From contig DVFT01000099.1 in assembly GCA_018713105.1 (NCBI GenBank), positions 1 to 37,266 on the forward strand: a DNA stretch of 37,266 bases, read 5' to 3'. This document shows positions 7,485 to 16,071 of the stretch, piece after piece (the first letter of the stretch is position 1; every line of letters starts with the position of its first letter). Below the pieces are notes generated by a model. That model saw only the letters and a list, made by a program, of their open reading frames with translations, was not told the origin of the DNA and ran no database searches. The translations under genes and the position numbers were made by a program. This DNA comes from Candidatus Limivivens merdigallinarum. GTDB lineage: Bacteria > Bacillota > Clostridia > Lachnospirales > Lachnospiraceae.

Positions 7485-9248
7485 ATGGCAGAGTTTAAAG
7501 ACAAGGTGATTTATCAGATTTATCCCAAGTCCTTCCAGGATACCAATGGGGACGGCTTGGGAGACCTTCGGGGAGTCACAAAGAGGCTGGATTATCTTGC
7601 CAAGCTGGGAGTGGATTACCTCTGGCTGACCCCCTTCTTCGTGTCGCCCCAGAGGGACAACGGCTACGATGTGGCAGACTACTACCGTATCGATCCCAGG
7701 TTCGGGACCATGGAAGATCTGGAGAAATTGATTTCTGAGGCGGAGAAACGCGGCATCGGGCTGATGTTTGATATGGTGTTCAACCACACCTCCACCGAAC
7801 ATGAATGGTTCCAGAAGGCTCTCCAGGGAGAGAAGGAATACATGGATTATTATATTTTCAAGGATGGGGAGCCGGATAAGCTTCCAACCAACTGGGTTTC
7901 CAAATTCGGAGGACCGGCATGGAAATACGTCCCCTCCCTGAAAAAATGGTATCTCCATCTGTTCGATGAGACCCAGGCGGATTTAAACTGGGAAAACCCG
8001 AAGGTACGGGAGGAACTGAAGAAAGTGCTCCGTTTCTGGAAGGAAAAAGGGATCAAAGGGTTCCGTTTTGATGTGGTCAACCTGATCTCCAAGCCGGAAC
8101 GCTTCGAGGATGACGATCAGGGAGACGGCAGGAGGTTCTACACCGACGGCCGTCATGTCCATGAATTTTTAAAGGAGCTGGTGCATGACGCCGGCATTGA
8201 AGAGATGGTGACGGTGGGCGAGATGTCCTCCACCACCCTGGAAAACTGCATCCGCTATTCTAACCCTGCGGAGAAGGAGCTGTCCATGTGCTTCAGCTTC
8301 CATCATCTGAAGGTGGATTATAAGAATGGAAACAAATGGGAGCTGATGAAGCCGGACTACCATGCGCTGAAAGAATTGTTTGAACACTGGCAGGTGGGAA
8401 TGCAGGAGCATAACGGATGGAACGCCGTGTTCTGGTGCAACCACGACCAGCCCAGGATCGTATCAAGGCTGGGGGATGACGAAGGTTCCTACTGGAAAGA
8501 ATCCGCCAAGATGCTGGCGACCAGCATCCATATGATGCGGGGAACCCCCTACATCTACCAGGGCGAAGAACTGGGCATGACCAACGCTCACTACACCTCC
8601 ATCGACCAGTACCGTGACGTGGAAAGCCTGAACTATCACAAGATCCTCCTGGAAGAAGGAAAGACCGAGGAAGAAGCCATGAAAATCCTGGGCGAACGCT
8701 CCAGAGACAACGGGCGTACCCCCATGCAGTGGGACGACAGCCAATATGCTGGTTTCTCAAGCGTGCCCCCCTGGATCTCCATCCCCGACAATTACCCAAC
8801 CATCAATGCAGCCAGGGAGATGGATGATCCGGATTCCATTTTCACTTACTACCAGGAGCTGATCCGCCTTCGTAAAGCCAAAAAAGCCATCTCCGAGGGC
8901 ACCATCACGTTCCTGGAAACCAACCGGGATCAGGTAATGGCATACAAACGCCAATATCAGGATCAGGAAATCACTGTCTACATCAACTTCGGAAAAGAAG
9001 AAACCACACTGCCCGCAAAGACAGCCGGCACACAAAAATTGCTTGGCAATTATCAGGATACTAAGCCAGCAGGAGAACTACTGCACCTTAGACCCTACGA
9101 AGCTCTGGTACTGGAAACGATTAATCCAAGTACCAGACAAGGAACGGGCGCCACTTTCTTCTTGCAATTTCCACCGTCTACCGTCTATAATCAAAGAGAT
9201 AGACCCAATCCTACAAAGACTAAACAACACGGAGGAAGAGCACAATGA
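7485..9248 (+). CDS. treC: Alpha,alpha-phosphotrehalase (trehalose-6-phosphate hydrolase, GH13)
   Basis: 587 aa; KDKVIYQIYPKSFQDTNGDGLGDLRGV, GFRFDVVNLISK, VGEMSS, NHDQPR GH13 motifs; directly downstream of treP. Confidence 0.93.
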   Translation: MAEFKDKVIYQIYPKSFQDTNGDGLGDLRGVTKRLDYLAKLGVDYLWLTPFFVSPQRDNGYDVADYYRIDPRFGTMEDLEKLISEAEKRGIGLMFDMVFNHTSTEHEWFQKALQGEKEYMDYYIFKDGEPDKLPTNWVSKFGGPAWKYVPSLKKWYLHLFDETQADLNWENPKVREELKKVLRFWKEKGIKGFRFDVVNLISKPERFEDDDQGDGRRFYTDGRHVHEFLKELVHDAGIEEMVTVGEMSSTTLENCIRYSNPAEKELSMCFSFHHLKVDYKNGNKWELMKPDYHALKELFEHWQVGMQEHNGWNAVFWCNHDQPRIVSRLGDDEGSYWKESAKMLATSIHMMRGTPYIYQGEELGMTNAHYTSIDQYRDVESLNYHKILLEEGKTEEEAMKILGERSRDNGRTPMQWDDSQYAGFSSVPPWISIPDNYPTINAAREMDDPDSIFTYYQELIRLRKAKKAISEGTITFLETNRDQVMAYKRQYQDQEITVYINFGKEETTLPAKTAGTQKLLGNYQDTKPAGELLHLRPYEALVLETINPSTRQGTGATFFLQFPPSTVYNQRDRPNPTKTKQHGGRAQ

Positions 9249-10399
9249 TGGAAAAACGAAGTATGGAAAAATTAGGAGCAGAAGTCTCCCTGCTGGGATT
9301 CGGCTGCATGAGATTCCCCATGGATGCCCAGGGAAATATCAAGGAAAAGGAAGCCGAGGCGATGCTGGATACGGCGATCAAAAGCGGTGTCAACTACATA
9401 GACACGGCATACCGCTACCACAACGGGGACAGCGAACCCTTTGTGGGCAGAGTGCTGAACAAATACCCCCGGGATTCCTACTATCTGGCGACGAAGCTTC
9501 CCATCTGGATGGTAAATTCACCGGAGGATGTGGACCGGATCTTTGAAGAGCAGCTGAAACGGCTTGACAAGGAGTACGTGGATTTCTATCTGGTTCATGC
9601 CCTGGACAAGGAACGCTTCGAGGCCATGAAGAAATTCGGCGTACTGGAACGGCTGGAACAGAAAAGGGCAGAAGGAAAGTTCCGTTATCTGGGATTTTCC
9701 TTCCACGATGAGGAGAAGGTATTTGAAGAGATCCTTTCCTATTATAACTGGGATTTCTGCCAGATTCAGTTCAACTACATGGATACCGATATCCAGGCAG
9801 GGCTCAAAGGCTATGAGTTTGCTAAAGAAAAAGGCGTGCCCATGGTGATCATGGAGCCCATCAAGGGAGGAATGCTCGCTTCCCTGCCTTCCGATGTGGA
9901 GGCTGCGTTCCGGAAGGAAAGACCAGGCAGCAGCATGGCTTCCTGGGCGCTGCGGTTTGTGGGAAGCTTTTCCAACGTAAAGGTGATCTTAAGCGGAATG
10001 AGTTCCATGGAACAGGTGAAAGATAATCTTGGAATCTTTTCTGATTTTCAGCCACTGAGAGAAGAGGAGAAGGAACTGGTGGATCAATGCGCGCGGAACC
10101 TGAAAGCAAAAGTGAAAAACGGCTGTACCGGCTGCTCCTACTGTATGCCATGCCCTTCAGGGGTGAATATCCCGCTGAATTTCAAGATCTGGAATGAGTA
10201 TGCCATCTATCAGAACCAGGGACGTACCAAAGAGCGTCTGAATACGGAGCTTAAAAAGGAAGAGATGGCGGATGTCTGCGTACAATGCGGGAAGTGCGAG
10301 CAGGTCTGTCCTCAGAAGCTGCCCATCCGGGAACACTTAAAGCAGGCGGCAGAAGACTTTGGAAAATTGTTGGGAAAATGTGAAGGAGGAAAAGCGTGA
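9245..10399 (+). CDS. Aldo/keto reductase with C-terminal ferredoxin-like 4Fe-4S domain
   Basis: 384 aa; LGFGCMRFP...YIDTAYRYHNGDSE...; C-terminal CTGCSYCMPCPSGVNIP and CVQCGKCEQVCPQKLPIREHL. Confidence 0.88.
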   Translation: MMEKRSMEKLGAEVSLLGFGCMRFPMDAQGNIKEKEAEAMLDTAIKSGVNYIDTAYRYHNGDSEPFVGRVLNKYPRDSYYLATKLPIWMVNSPEDVDRIFEEQLKRLDKEYVDFYLVHALDKERFEAMKKFGVLERLEQKRAEGKFRYLGFSFHDEEKVFEEILSYYNWDFCQIQFNYMDTDIQAGLKGYEFAKEKGVPMVIMEPIKGGMLASLPSDVEAAFRKERPGSSMASWALRFVGSFSNVKVILSGMSSMEQVKDNLGIFSDFQPLREEEKELVDQCARNLKAKVKNGCTGCSYCMPCPSGVNIPLNFKIWNEYAIYQNQGRTKERLNTELKKEEMADVCVQCGKCEQVCPQKLPIREHLKQAAEDFGKLLGKCEGGKA

Positions 10400-11598
10400 G
10401 TTTGGCGATCGTGACACTGAAAAAGGGAGAAGGCCGTTTCCTGAAGGGCGGCGGGATGTGGATCTTTGACAACGAGATCGATCTGGTGACCGGCAGTTTT
10501 GAAGATGGAGATATCGTACTGGTTCACGACTTTGACGGCTATCCTCTGGGCAGAGGCTTTATCAACCGGAATTCCAAGATCCGGATCCGTATGATGACGA
10601 GAAACCAGGATCAGGAGATCGACGAGAAATTCCTGCGTATGCGGGTAAAAAACGCATGGGAATACCGGAAAAAGACCGTGGACACGGACAGCTGCCGCCT
10701 GATCTTCGGGGAAGCGGATTTCCTGCCGGGTTTTGTGGCGGACAAATTTTCGGACGTGCTGGTGATCCAGTCCCTGGCCTTGGGGATTGACCGCTTCAAG
10801 GAGACGCTGGTCCGCCTGATCAAGGAGGTTCTTCTTGAGGACGGGATCCGGATCCGGGGCGTCTTCGAGCGGAGTGACGCCAAGGAGCGGGAGAAAGAGG
10901 GCATGGAGCGGCTCAAAGGATTCCTGGGGGAACCCTTTGACACCTGCGTCCCCATCGTGGAAAACGGAGTGCACTACGAGGTGGATGTGCGCGACGGTCA
11001 GAAGACAGGATTTTTCCTGGATCAGAAATACAACCGCCTGGCGATCCAGCGTCTGGCAAAGGATGCCTCCGTGCTGGACTGCTTCACCCATACAGGATCC
11101 TTTGCCTTAAACGCGGCGAAAGGCGGGGCAAGGGAGGTCCTGGGCGTGGACGTCTCAGAGCTTGGCGTCAACCAGGCACGGCGGAACGCGGAACTTAACG
11201 GTATGGGAGACCGGGTGCAGTTCCTCTGCGAGGATGTCTTTGAGCTGCTCCCCCGCCTGGAAAAAGAAGGAAGGGAATTCGACCTGGTCATCCTGGATCC
11301 CCCGGCATTTACCAAGTCCCGGAATTCGGTGAAGAACGCTGTGAAGGGATACCGGGAGATCAATTTAAGGGGAATGAAGCTGGTGCGTGACGGCGGATAC
11401 CTTGCTACCTGCTCCTGTTCCCATTTTATGAGCTATGAGCTCTTTACCCAGACATTGGGACAGGCTGCCAGGAATGTACACCGGAGGCTCAGACAGGTGG
11501 AATACCGTACCCAGGCGCCGGATCATCCGATCCTCTGGGCAGCCGATGAGTCCTATTATTTGAAGTTCTATATCTTCCAGGTGGTCAAAGAGAAATGA
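10396..11598 (+). CDS. rlmI: Class I SAM-dependent rRNA methyltransferase with PUA domain (RlmI family)
   Basis: GTG start; KGGGMWIFDNEI..., DVRDGQKTGFFLDQKYNR, VLDCFTHTGSFALNAA, VILDPPAFTKS, CSCSHFM. Confidence 0.85.
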   Translation: MSLAIVTLKKGEGRFLKGGGMWIFDNEIDLVTGSFEDGDIVLVHDFDGYPLGRGFINRNSKIRIRMMTRNQDQEIDEKFLRMRVKNAWEYRKKTVDTDSCRLIFGEADFLPGFVADKFSDVLVIQSLALGIDRFKETLVRLIKEVLLEDGIRIRGVFERSDAKEREKEGMERLKGFLGEPFDTCVPIVENGVHYEVDVRDGQKTGFFLDQKYNRLAIQRLAKDASVLDCFTHTGSFALNAAKGGAREVLGVDVSELGVNQARRNAELNGMGDRVQFLCEDVFELLPRLEKEGREFDLVILDPPAFTKSRNSVKNAVKGYREINLRGMKLVRDGGYLATCSCSHFMSYELFTQTLGQAARNVHRRLRQVEYRTQAPDHPILWAADESYYLKFYIFQVVKEK

Positions 11599-12512
11599 CG
11601 GGACGAGAGAAGGCGTATCAGTCCTGCCATCTCTGTCCCAGAAGCTGCGGCGTGGATCGGGCGCGGGGAGAGAGAGGACGCTGCGGGGAGGGCAGTACCC
11701 CCAGAGCTGCTTTGGCCACCCTCCACATGTGGGAGGAGCCTTGCATTTCCGGGGAAAAAGGTTCCGGCGCGGTCTTCTTTTCCGGCTGCCCGGTGGGCTG
11801 CATCTTCTGCCAGAATCGGGAGATCGCGGCAGGAAGGAGCGGAAGGGAAGTGGACAGGCAGCGTTTAAGTGAAATTTTCCTGGAACTTCAGGGAAAAGGC
11901 GCTGCGAATTTGAACCTGGTGACCGCCGTCCATTTTGTCCCCACCATCCTGGACGCCCTGGATGACGCCAAAAGGCAGGGCTTTTCCCTGCCGGTGGTCT
12001 ACAACTCCAGCGGCTATGAGACGGTGGATACCCTGAAAAGCCTGGAGGGATATGTGGACATCTATCTGCCGGATTTCAAGTATATGGATCCAGCATTGGC
12101 AGAACGCTATTCCCACGCTCCCGATTACCCGGAGACAGCCCAAAAGGCAGTGGAAGAAATGGTCCGCCAGCAGCCAAGGGCTGACTTCGACGGGGAAGGT
12201 TATCTCAGGGCAGGCGTGATCGTGCGCCATCTCATCCTGCCCGGGCACACCAGGGATTCCATGGCAGTACTGGATTATCTGAAAGGAACCTTCGGGGATC
12301 AGATCTATGTAAGCATCATGAATCAGTATACCCCGCTTCGCCATGTGGCGCCTTATCCCGAGATCAACCGGAAGGTGACCAGGCGGGAATACGAAAAGGT
12401 ACTGGATTATGCCATCGGGATCGGCATGGAGCAGGCGTTTATCCAGGAAGGGCAGACGGCGGAGGAAAGCTTTATCCCAATGTTTGATTGCGAAGGAATC
12501 AGCCGGGAATAG
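11595..12512 (+). CDS. Radical SAM protein, PflA/PflX-like (COG1313)
   Basis: ATG overlaps rlmI stop; CHLCPRSCGVDR, radical SAM CPVGCIFCQN (CxxxCxxC), VYNSSGYETVDTLKSLEGYVDIYLPDFKYMD. Confidence 0.85.
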   Translation: MTGREKAYQSCHLCPRSCGVDRARGERGRCGEGSTPRAALATLHMWEEPCISGEKGSGAVFFSGCPVGCIFCQNREIAAGRSGREVDRQRLSEIFLELQGKGAANLNLVTAVHFVPTILDALDDAKRQGFSLPVVYNSSGYETVDTLKSLEGYVDIYLPDFKYMDPALAERYSHAPDYPETAQKAVEEMVRQQPRADFDGEGYLRAGVIVRHLILPGHTRDSMAVLDYLKGTFGDQIYVSIMNQYTPLRHVAPYPEINRKVTRREYEKVLDYAIGIGMEQAFIQEGQTAEESFIPMFDCEGISRE

Positions 12513-12579
12513 CCAACTTGTTCAACCAAAAGGACGTGTACTTTTGCCAAAAGATGTGATATTCTATAGACAACATATA

Positions 12580-12595
12580 CAGGCGGAGACGCCTG
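12580..12595 (+). other. 5' leader hairpin with GNRA-type tetraloop upstream of ptsI
   Basis: CAGGCG-GAGA-CGCCTG. Confidence 0.5.
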
Positions 12596-12628
12596 GATTT
12601 GAAATAATCGAGAAATGGAGTAGGTACC

Positions 12629-14257
12629 ATGAAGAGAGAAACAGGAAAAAGTGTCTACAAAGGCATTGCGATCGGTAAGATTTCCCTTCATAAAAGCGGA
12701 GAACAGACCGTGAAGCGGGTACACATCACGGATGTGGAGGGAGAGAAGGAACGCTTTTATGCAGCCAAGGCAAAAGCCTGTGAACAGCTCCAGGCTCTTT
12801 ATGACAAAGCGCTCGCGGAAGTCGGGGAGGCAAACGCGGCAATCTTTGAAGTACACCAGATGATGCTGGATGATTTGGATTATCTGGAGTCCATTACCCA
12901 TATGATCGAAAATCAGGAAATCAACGCGGAATATGCGGTTGCAACTACCGGAGAGAATTTTTCCCAGATGTTTGCAGCCATGGATGACGACTATATGAAG
13001 GAGAGGGCAGCGGACGTCAAGGATGTTTCCGAGCGGGTGATCAAAGTCTTAAGCGGAAGGGGGGACGGGATGTTGACTTCCGAAGAGCCGGTGATCATCG
13101 TGGCTGACGACCTGGCGCCCAGCGAGACCATCCAGCTGGATAAATCCAAAGTGCTGGCATTCGTTACGAAATTTGGATCCACCAATTCCCATACGGCGAT
13201 CCTTGCCAGGATGATGAATATTCCAGCTCTCATAGGCGTAAACTATGAGGATGACTGGGACGGAAGGATGGCGGTCGTGGATGGCTTTGAGGGAAGCATC
13301 TATGTGGACCCCACCGAGGAGGTGCTCAAGGAAAAGGAGGAGATCCGCCGGGAGGAGATCCGAAAGAGAGAGCTTCTCCAGACGCTCAAGGGTCAGAAGA
13401 ACATTACGCTGGACGGAAAAGAGATCAATATCTATGCCAATATCGGAAACCTCTCCGACGTGGGCGCAGTGCTTCAGAATGATGCCGGAGGGATCGGGCT
13501 GTTCCGAAGTGAGTTTCTGTATCTGGAGAAAAATGATTATCCTACGGAGGATGAGCAGTTCCAGGTATATAAGACCGTGGCGGAAAATATGGCAGGGAAA
13601 AAGGTAATCATTCGTACTCTGGATATCGGGGCGGACAAGCAGGTGGATTATTTCAATATGGAGCATGAGGAGAATCCTGCCATGGGCTACCGTGCCATCC
13701 GCATCTGTCTGGACCGGAAGGAAATCTTCAAGACACAGCTTCGGGCGCTGTACCGTGCCAGCATGTTCGGCAATATTTCTATCATGTTTCCAATGATCAT
13801 TTCCGTGGAGGAGGTCTTAGAGATCAAGAAGATTCTCACCCAGGTCAAGGCGGAGCTGACCGCCAGCGAGATCCCCTTTAAGGATGTGGAAATCGGAATC
13901 ATGATCGAGACGCCGGCAGCTGTGATGATCAGCGATCTTTTGGCAAAGGAAGTAGATTTCTTCAGCGTAGGGACCAACGACTTGACTCAGTACACCCTGG
14001 CGATCGACCGCCAGAATCCGAAGCTGGATCATTTGTACCAGCCGGACCATCCGGCGATCATGAGGATGCTGAAAATGATCGTGGACAATGGGCATGCCGG
14101 CGGATGCTGGGTAGGCATCTGCGGAGAGCTGGCGGCAAATCTGTCGCTTACGGAGGAATTCCTGAAGATGGGATATGACGAGCTGAGTGTATCCCCGACT
14201 TTTGTACTTCCCCTTCGCCAGAAGGTAAGGGAAAGCCGTATCACACCGGAGGAATGA
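12629..14257 (+). CDS. ptsI: Phosphoenolpyruvate-protein phosphotransferase (PTS enzyme I)
   Basis: 542 aa; YKGIAIGKI, GSTNSHTAILARMMNIPALIG (phospho-His site), GGIGLFRSEFLYL, NDLTQYTLAIDRQN. Confidence 0.95.
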   Translation: MKRETGKSVYKGIAIGKISLHKSGEQTVKRVHITDVEGEKERFYAAKAKACEQLQALYDKALAEVGEANAAIFEVHQMMLDDLDYLESITHMIENQEINAEYAVATTGENFSQMFAAMDDDYMKERAADVKDVSERVIKVLSGRGDGMLTSEEPVIIVADDLAPSETIQLDKSKVLAFVTKFGSTNSHTAILARMMNIPALIGVNYEDDWDGRMAVVDGFEGSIYVDPTEEVLKEKEEIRREEIRKRELLQTLKGQKNITLDGKEINIYANIGNLSDVGAVLQNDAGGIGLFRSEFLYLEKNDYPTEDEQFQVYKTVAENMAGKKVIIRTLDIGADKQVDYFNMEHEENPAMGYRAIRICLDRKEIFKTQLRALYRASMFGNISIMFPMIISVEEVLEIKKILTQVKAELTASEIPFKDVEIGIMIETPAAVMISDLLAKEVDFFSVGTNDLTQYTLAIDRQNPKLDHLYQPDHPAIMRMLKMIVDNGHAGGCWVGICGELAANLSLTEEFLKMGYDELSVSPTFVLPLRQKVRESRITPEE

Positions 14258-14260
14258 GAA

Positions 14261-14752
14261 ATGTTTTCATTATTTAAGAAAAAAAACATGGAGGGAGTCT
14301 CGGAGTTAAGGGCGTACCTTTCTGGAAGGGCAGTCCCCATCGAGGAAGTGCCGGATCAGGTCTTTTCCGCTAAGATCATGGGGGACGGAATCGCCATCTG
14401 GCCTTCCTCCAGTACGGTCGTGGCGCCGGCCGATGGGGAGATCACGGCAGTGATGGAGGATTCCAAGCATGCCTTGGGAATGAAGCTGAAAAACCAGATG
14501 GAGCTGTTCCTCCATGTAGGTCTGGATACCATGGATATGCGGGGAGACGGCTTCGAGGTACATGTGAAACTGGGAGAAAAGGTGAAGGCGGGCGCTCCTC
14601 TGTTTTCCTTTGACAAGGAGAAAATCGAGGCGGCAGGGCATCCTGCCATTACGATCCTGGCAGTCACGGATGAGGGCTCGGCAAAGGATATCCGGTATCA
14701 TACCGGAATACAGGTAGTGGCAGGCGAGACGGTGATCGCCACCATCGAATAA
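14261..14752 (+). CDS. crr: PTS glucose-type EIIA component, free-standing
   Basis: 163 aa; DQVFSAKIMGDGIAIWPSSSTVVAPADGEI...MELFLHVGLDTMDMRGDGF...AAGHPAITILAVT. Confidence 0.92.
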   Translation: MFSLFKKKNMEGVSELRAYLSGRAVPIEEVPDQVFSAKIMGDGIAIWPSSSTVVAPADGEITAVMEDSKHALGMKLKNQMELFLHVGLDTMDMRGDGFEVHVKLGEKVKAGAPLFSFDKEKIEAAGHPAITILAVTDEGSAKDIRYHTGIQVVAGETVIATIE

Positions 14753-14793
14753 AGAGTAAAACAAGAAAGCCAACAAGAAAAGGAGAATAAAAA

Positions 14794-15051
14794 ATGCAGA
14801 ATTTCAAGTATGTGATCAAGGATGAACTGGGAATCCACGCAAGGCCAGCCGGAATGCTGGTGAAAGCGGCGAAGGCGCTGGACAGCAAGGTGACGTTGAA
14901 CGCCAACGGAAAGAGCGCAGATGCTACCAGACTGATGGCGATCATGTCTATGGGAGTGAAGAAGGACTGTGAAGTGGAGGTGTCCGTAGAAGGCGGAGAC
15001 GAAGCGGCATCCCTGGAAGCCATGAAGAAGTTCTTTGAGGAGAACCTGTAA
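14794..15051 (+). CDS. ptsH: HPr family phosphocarrier protein
   Basis: 85 aa MQNFKYVIKDELGIHARPAGMLVKAAK..., His15 motif GIHARPAG. Confidence 0.93.
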   Translation: MQNFKYVIKDELGIHARPAGMLVKAAKALDSKVTLNANGKSADATRLMAIMSMGVKKDCEVEVSVEGGDEAASLEAMKKFFEENL

Positions 15052-15060
15052 AATGGAAGA

Positions 15061-15093
15061 AAGAGCTTTTCCTGCATGGGAGAGGCTTTTTTT
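15061..15093 (+). terminator. Intrinsic terminator of ptsI-crr-ptsH
   Basis: AAGAGCTTTTCC / GGAGAGGCTTTT stem (with G-U pairs), then further T's. Confidence 0.7.
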
Positions 15094-15118
15094 GCGGAAT
15101 TTTTGTATAGATTGCAGG

Positions 15119-15147
15119 TTGACATTTCAGGCAATCAATGATAAGTT
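15119..15147 (+). promoter_or_regulatory. Sigma-A promoter of the amino-acid ABC transporter operon
   Basis: TTGACA (15119-15124) - 17 bp - TAAGTT (15142-15147), AGGAGG further downstream. Confidence 0.75.
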
Positions 15148-15184
15148 ATTTGCATGTTATGATTATTTAGGAGGATGTATATTT

Positions 15185-16045
15185 ATGAAGAAAAAAATCG
15201 TTGCAGTGATGATGGCAGCTATGATGGCAGCACTGCCGGTGAGCGCAATGGCTTCTGAGTCAGAGACTTCCGCGGAAACCGAGGCAGCAAGTGAAGCAGC
15301 AGAGACCGAGGCGGCAAGTGAAGAAGAGACCGAGGCGGCAGAGAAGGTTGACTTGACTGGCATGAAGATCGGCGTCCAGCTGGGAACCACCGGGGATCTG
15401 TCAGTCACTGAAGAGTATGGAGACGATGCCGTAGAGCGTTACAACAAGGGATTTGAGGCTGTGCAGGCTCTGCTTCAGGGCAAGATCGACGCAGTGGTGA
15501 TCGATGAGCTTCCGGCAGAGGAGTTCGTGGCATCTACGGAAGGGTTAAAAATCCTGGACGGTGCATACAGCCAGGAGGATTATGCAATTTGCTTTGCCAA
15601 GGACAACCAGGAACTGACCGACAAGGTGAATGAGGCAATCGCAGAGATCCGTGAGGAAGGAACCTTTGAGCAGATCGCAAATTCCTATGTGGGAGACAAT
15701 GCCGGAGAGAATTACTATGAGTCACCGGAAGATATCGACAGGTCAAACGGAGAGCTGGTTATGGCAACCAACGCTGAATTTCCGCCTTATGAATATTACG
15801 AGGGTGATGAAATCGTAGGGCTGGATGTGGATTTTGCACAGGCGATCGCAGACAAGCTGGGAATGGAGCTGACCATCGAGGATATGGCGTTCGATTCTAT
15901 CATCGCTGCAGTAACCAGTGGAAAAGCCGACATGGGTGTTGCTGGAATGACCGTTACAGAAGATCGTGCCACCCAGGTGAATTTCTCCGATACCTATTAC
16001 ACCTCCAAGCAGGTGATCATCATGAAGGATGACGCTGCGGAATAA
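15185..16045 (+). CDS. Polar amino-acid ABC transporter substrate-binding protein (SBP_bac_3 type) with permuted domain order
   Basis: Start ATG 15185 after GGAGG; signal peptide MKKKIVAVMMAAMMAALPVSAMA; contains GMKIGVQLGTTGDL and AVVIDELPAEEFVA followed C-terminally by GELVMATNAEFPPYEYYEGDEIVGLDVDFAQAIADKLGMELTIEDMAFDSIIAAVTSGKADMGVAGMTVTEDRATQVNFSDTYYTSKQVII. Confidence 0.9.
   Translation: MKKKIVAVMMAAMMAALPVSAMASESETSAETEAASEAAETEAASEEETEAAEKVDLTGMKIGVQLGTTGDLSVTEEYGDDAVERYNKGFEAVQALLQGKIDAVVIDELPAEEFVASTEGLKILDGAYSQEDYAICFAKDNQELTDKVNEAIAEIREEGTFEQIANSYVGDNAGENYYESPEDIDRSNGELVMATNAEFPPYEYYEGDEIVGLDVDFAQAIADKLGMELTIEDMAFDSIIAAVTSGKADMGVAGMTVTEDRATQVNFSDTYYTSKQVIIMKDDAAE
15275..15343 (+). 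repeat. Short in-gene direct repeats encoding an acidic Ala/Glu linker
   Basis: Units beginning GARACCGAGGCRGCAAGTGAAG...; encode ETEAASEAAETEAASEEETEAAE after the signal peptide. Confidence 0.75.
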
Positions 16046-16071
16046 AGACAGAAAAGCTTCGGACGAACCAG

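Noticed and set aside
6015-7958. 647-aa minus-strand ORF antisense to treP/treC
   Set aside because: Fully antisense to strongly supported genes, low-complexity His/Gln-rich product; a codon-bias artefact.
9043-9546. 167-aa plus ORF bridging treC and the aldo/keto reductase
   Set aside because: Out of frame with both well-supported genes; no RBS or domain signal.
15035-15184. Upstream extension of the binding-protein ORF (MRRTCKMEERAFPAWERL...)
   Set aside because: Runs through the ptsH end, a terminator and the promoter; the signal peptide and RBS support ATG 15185.
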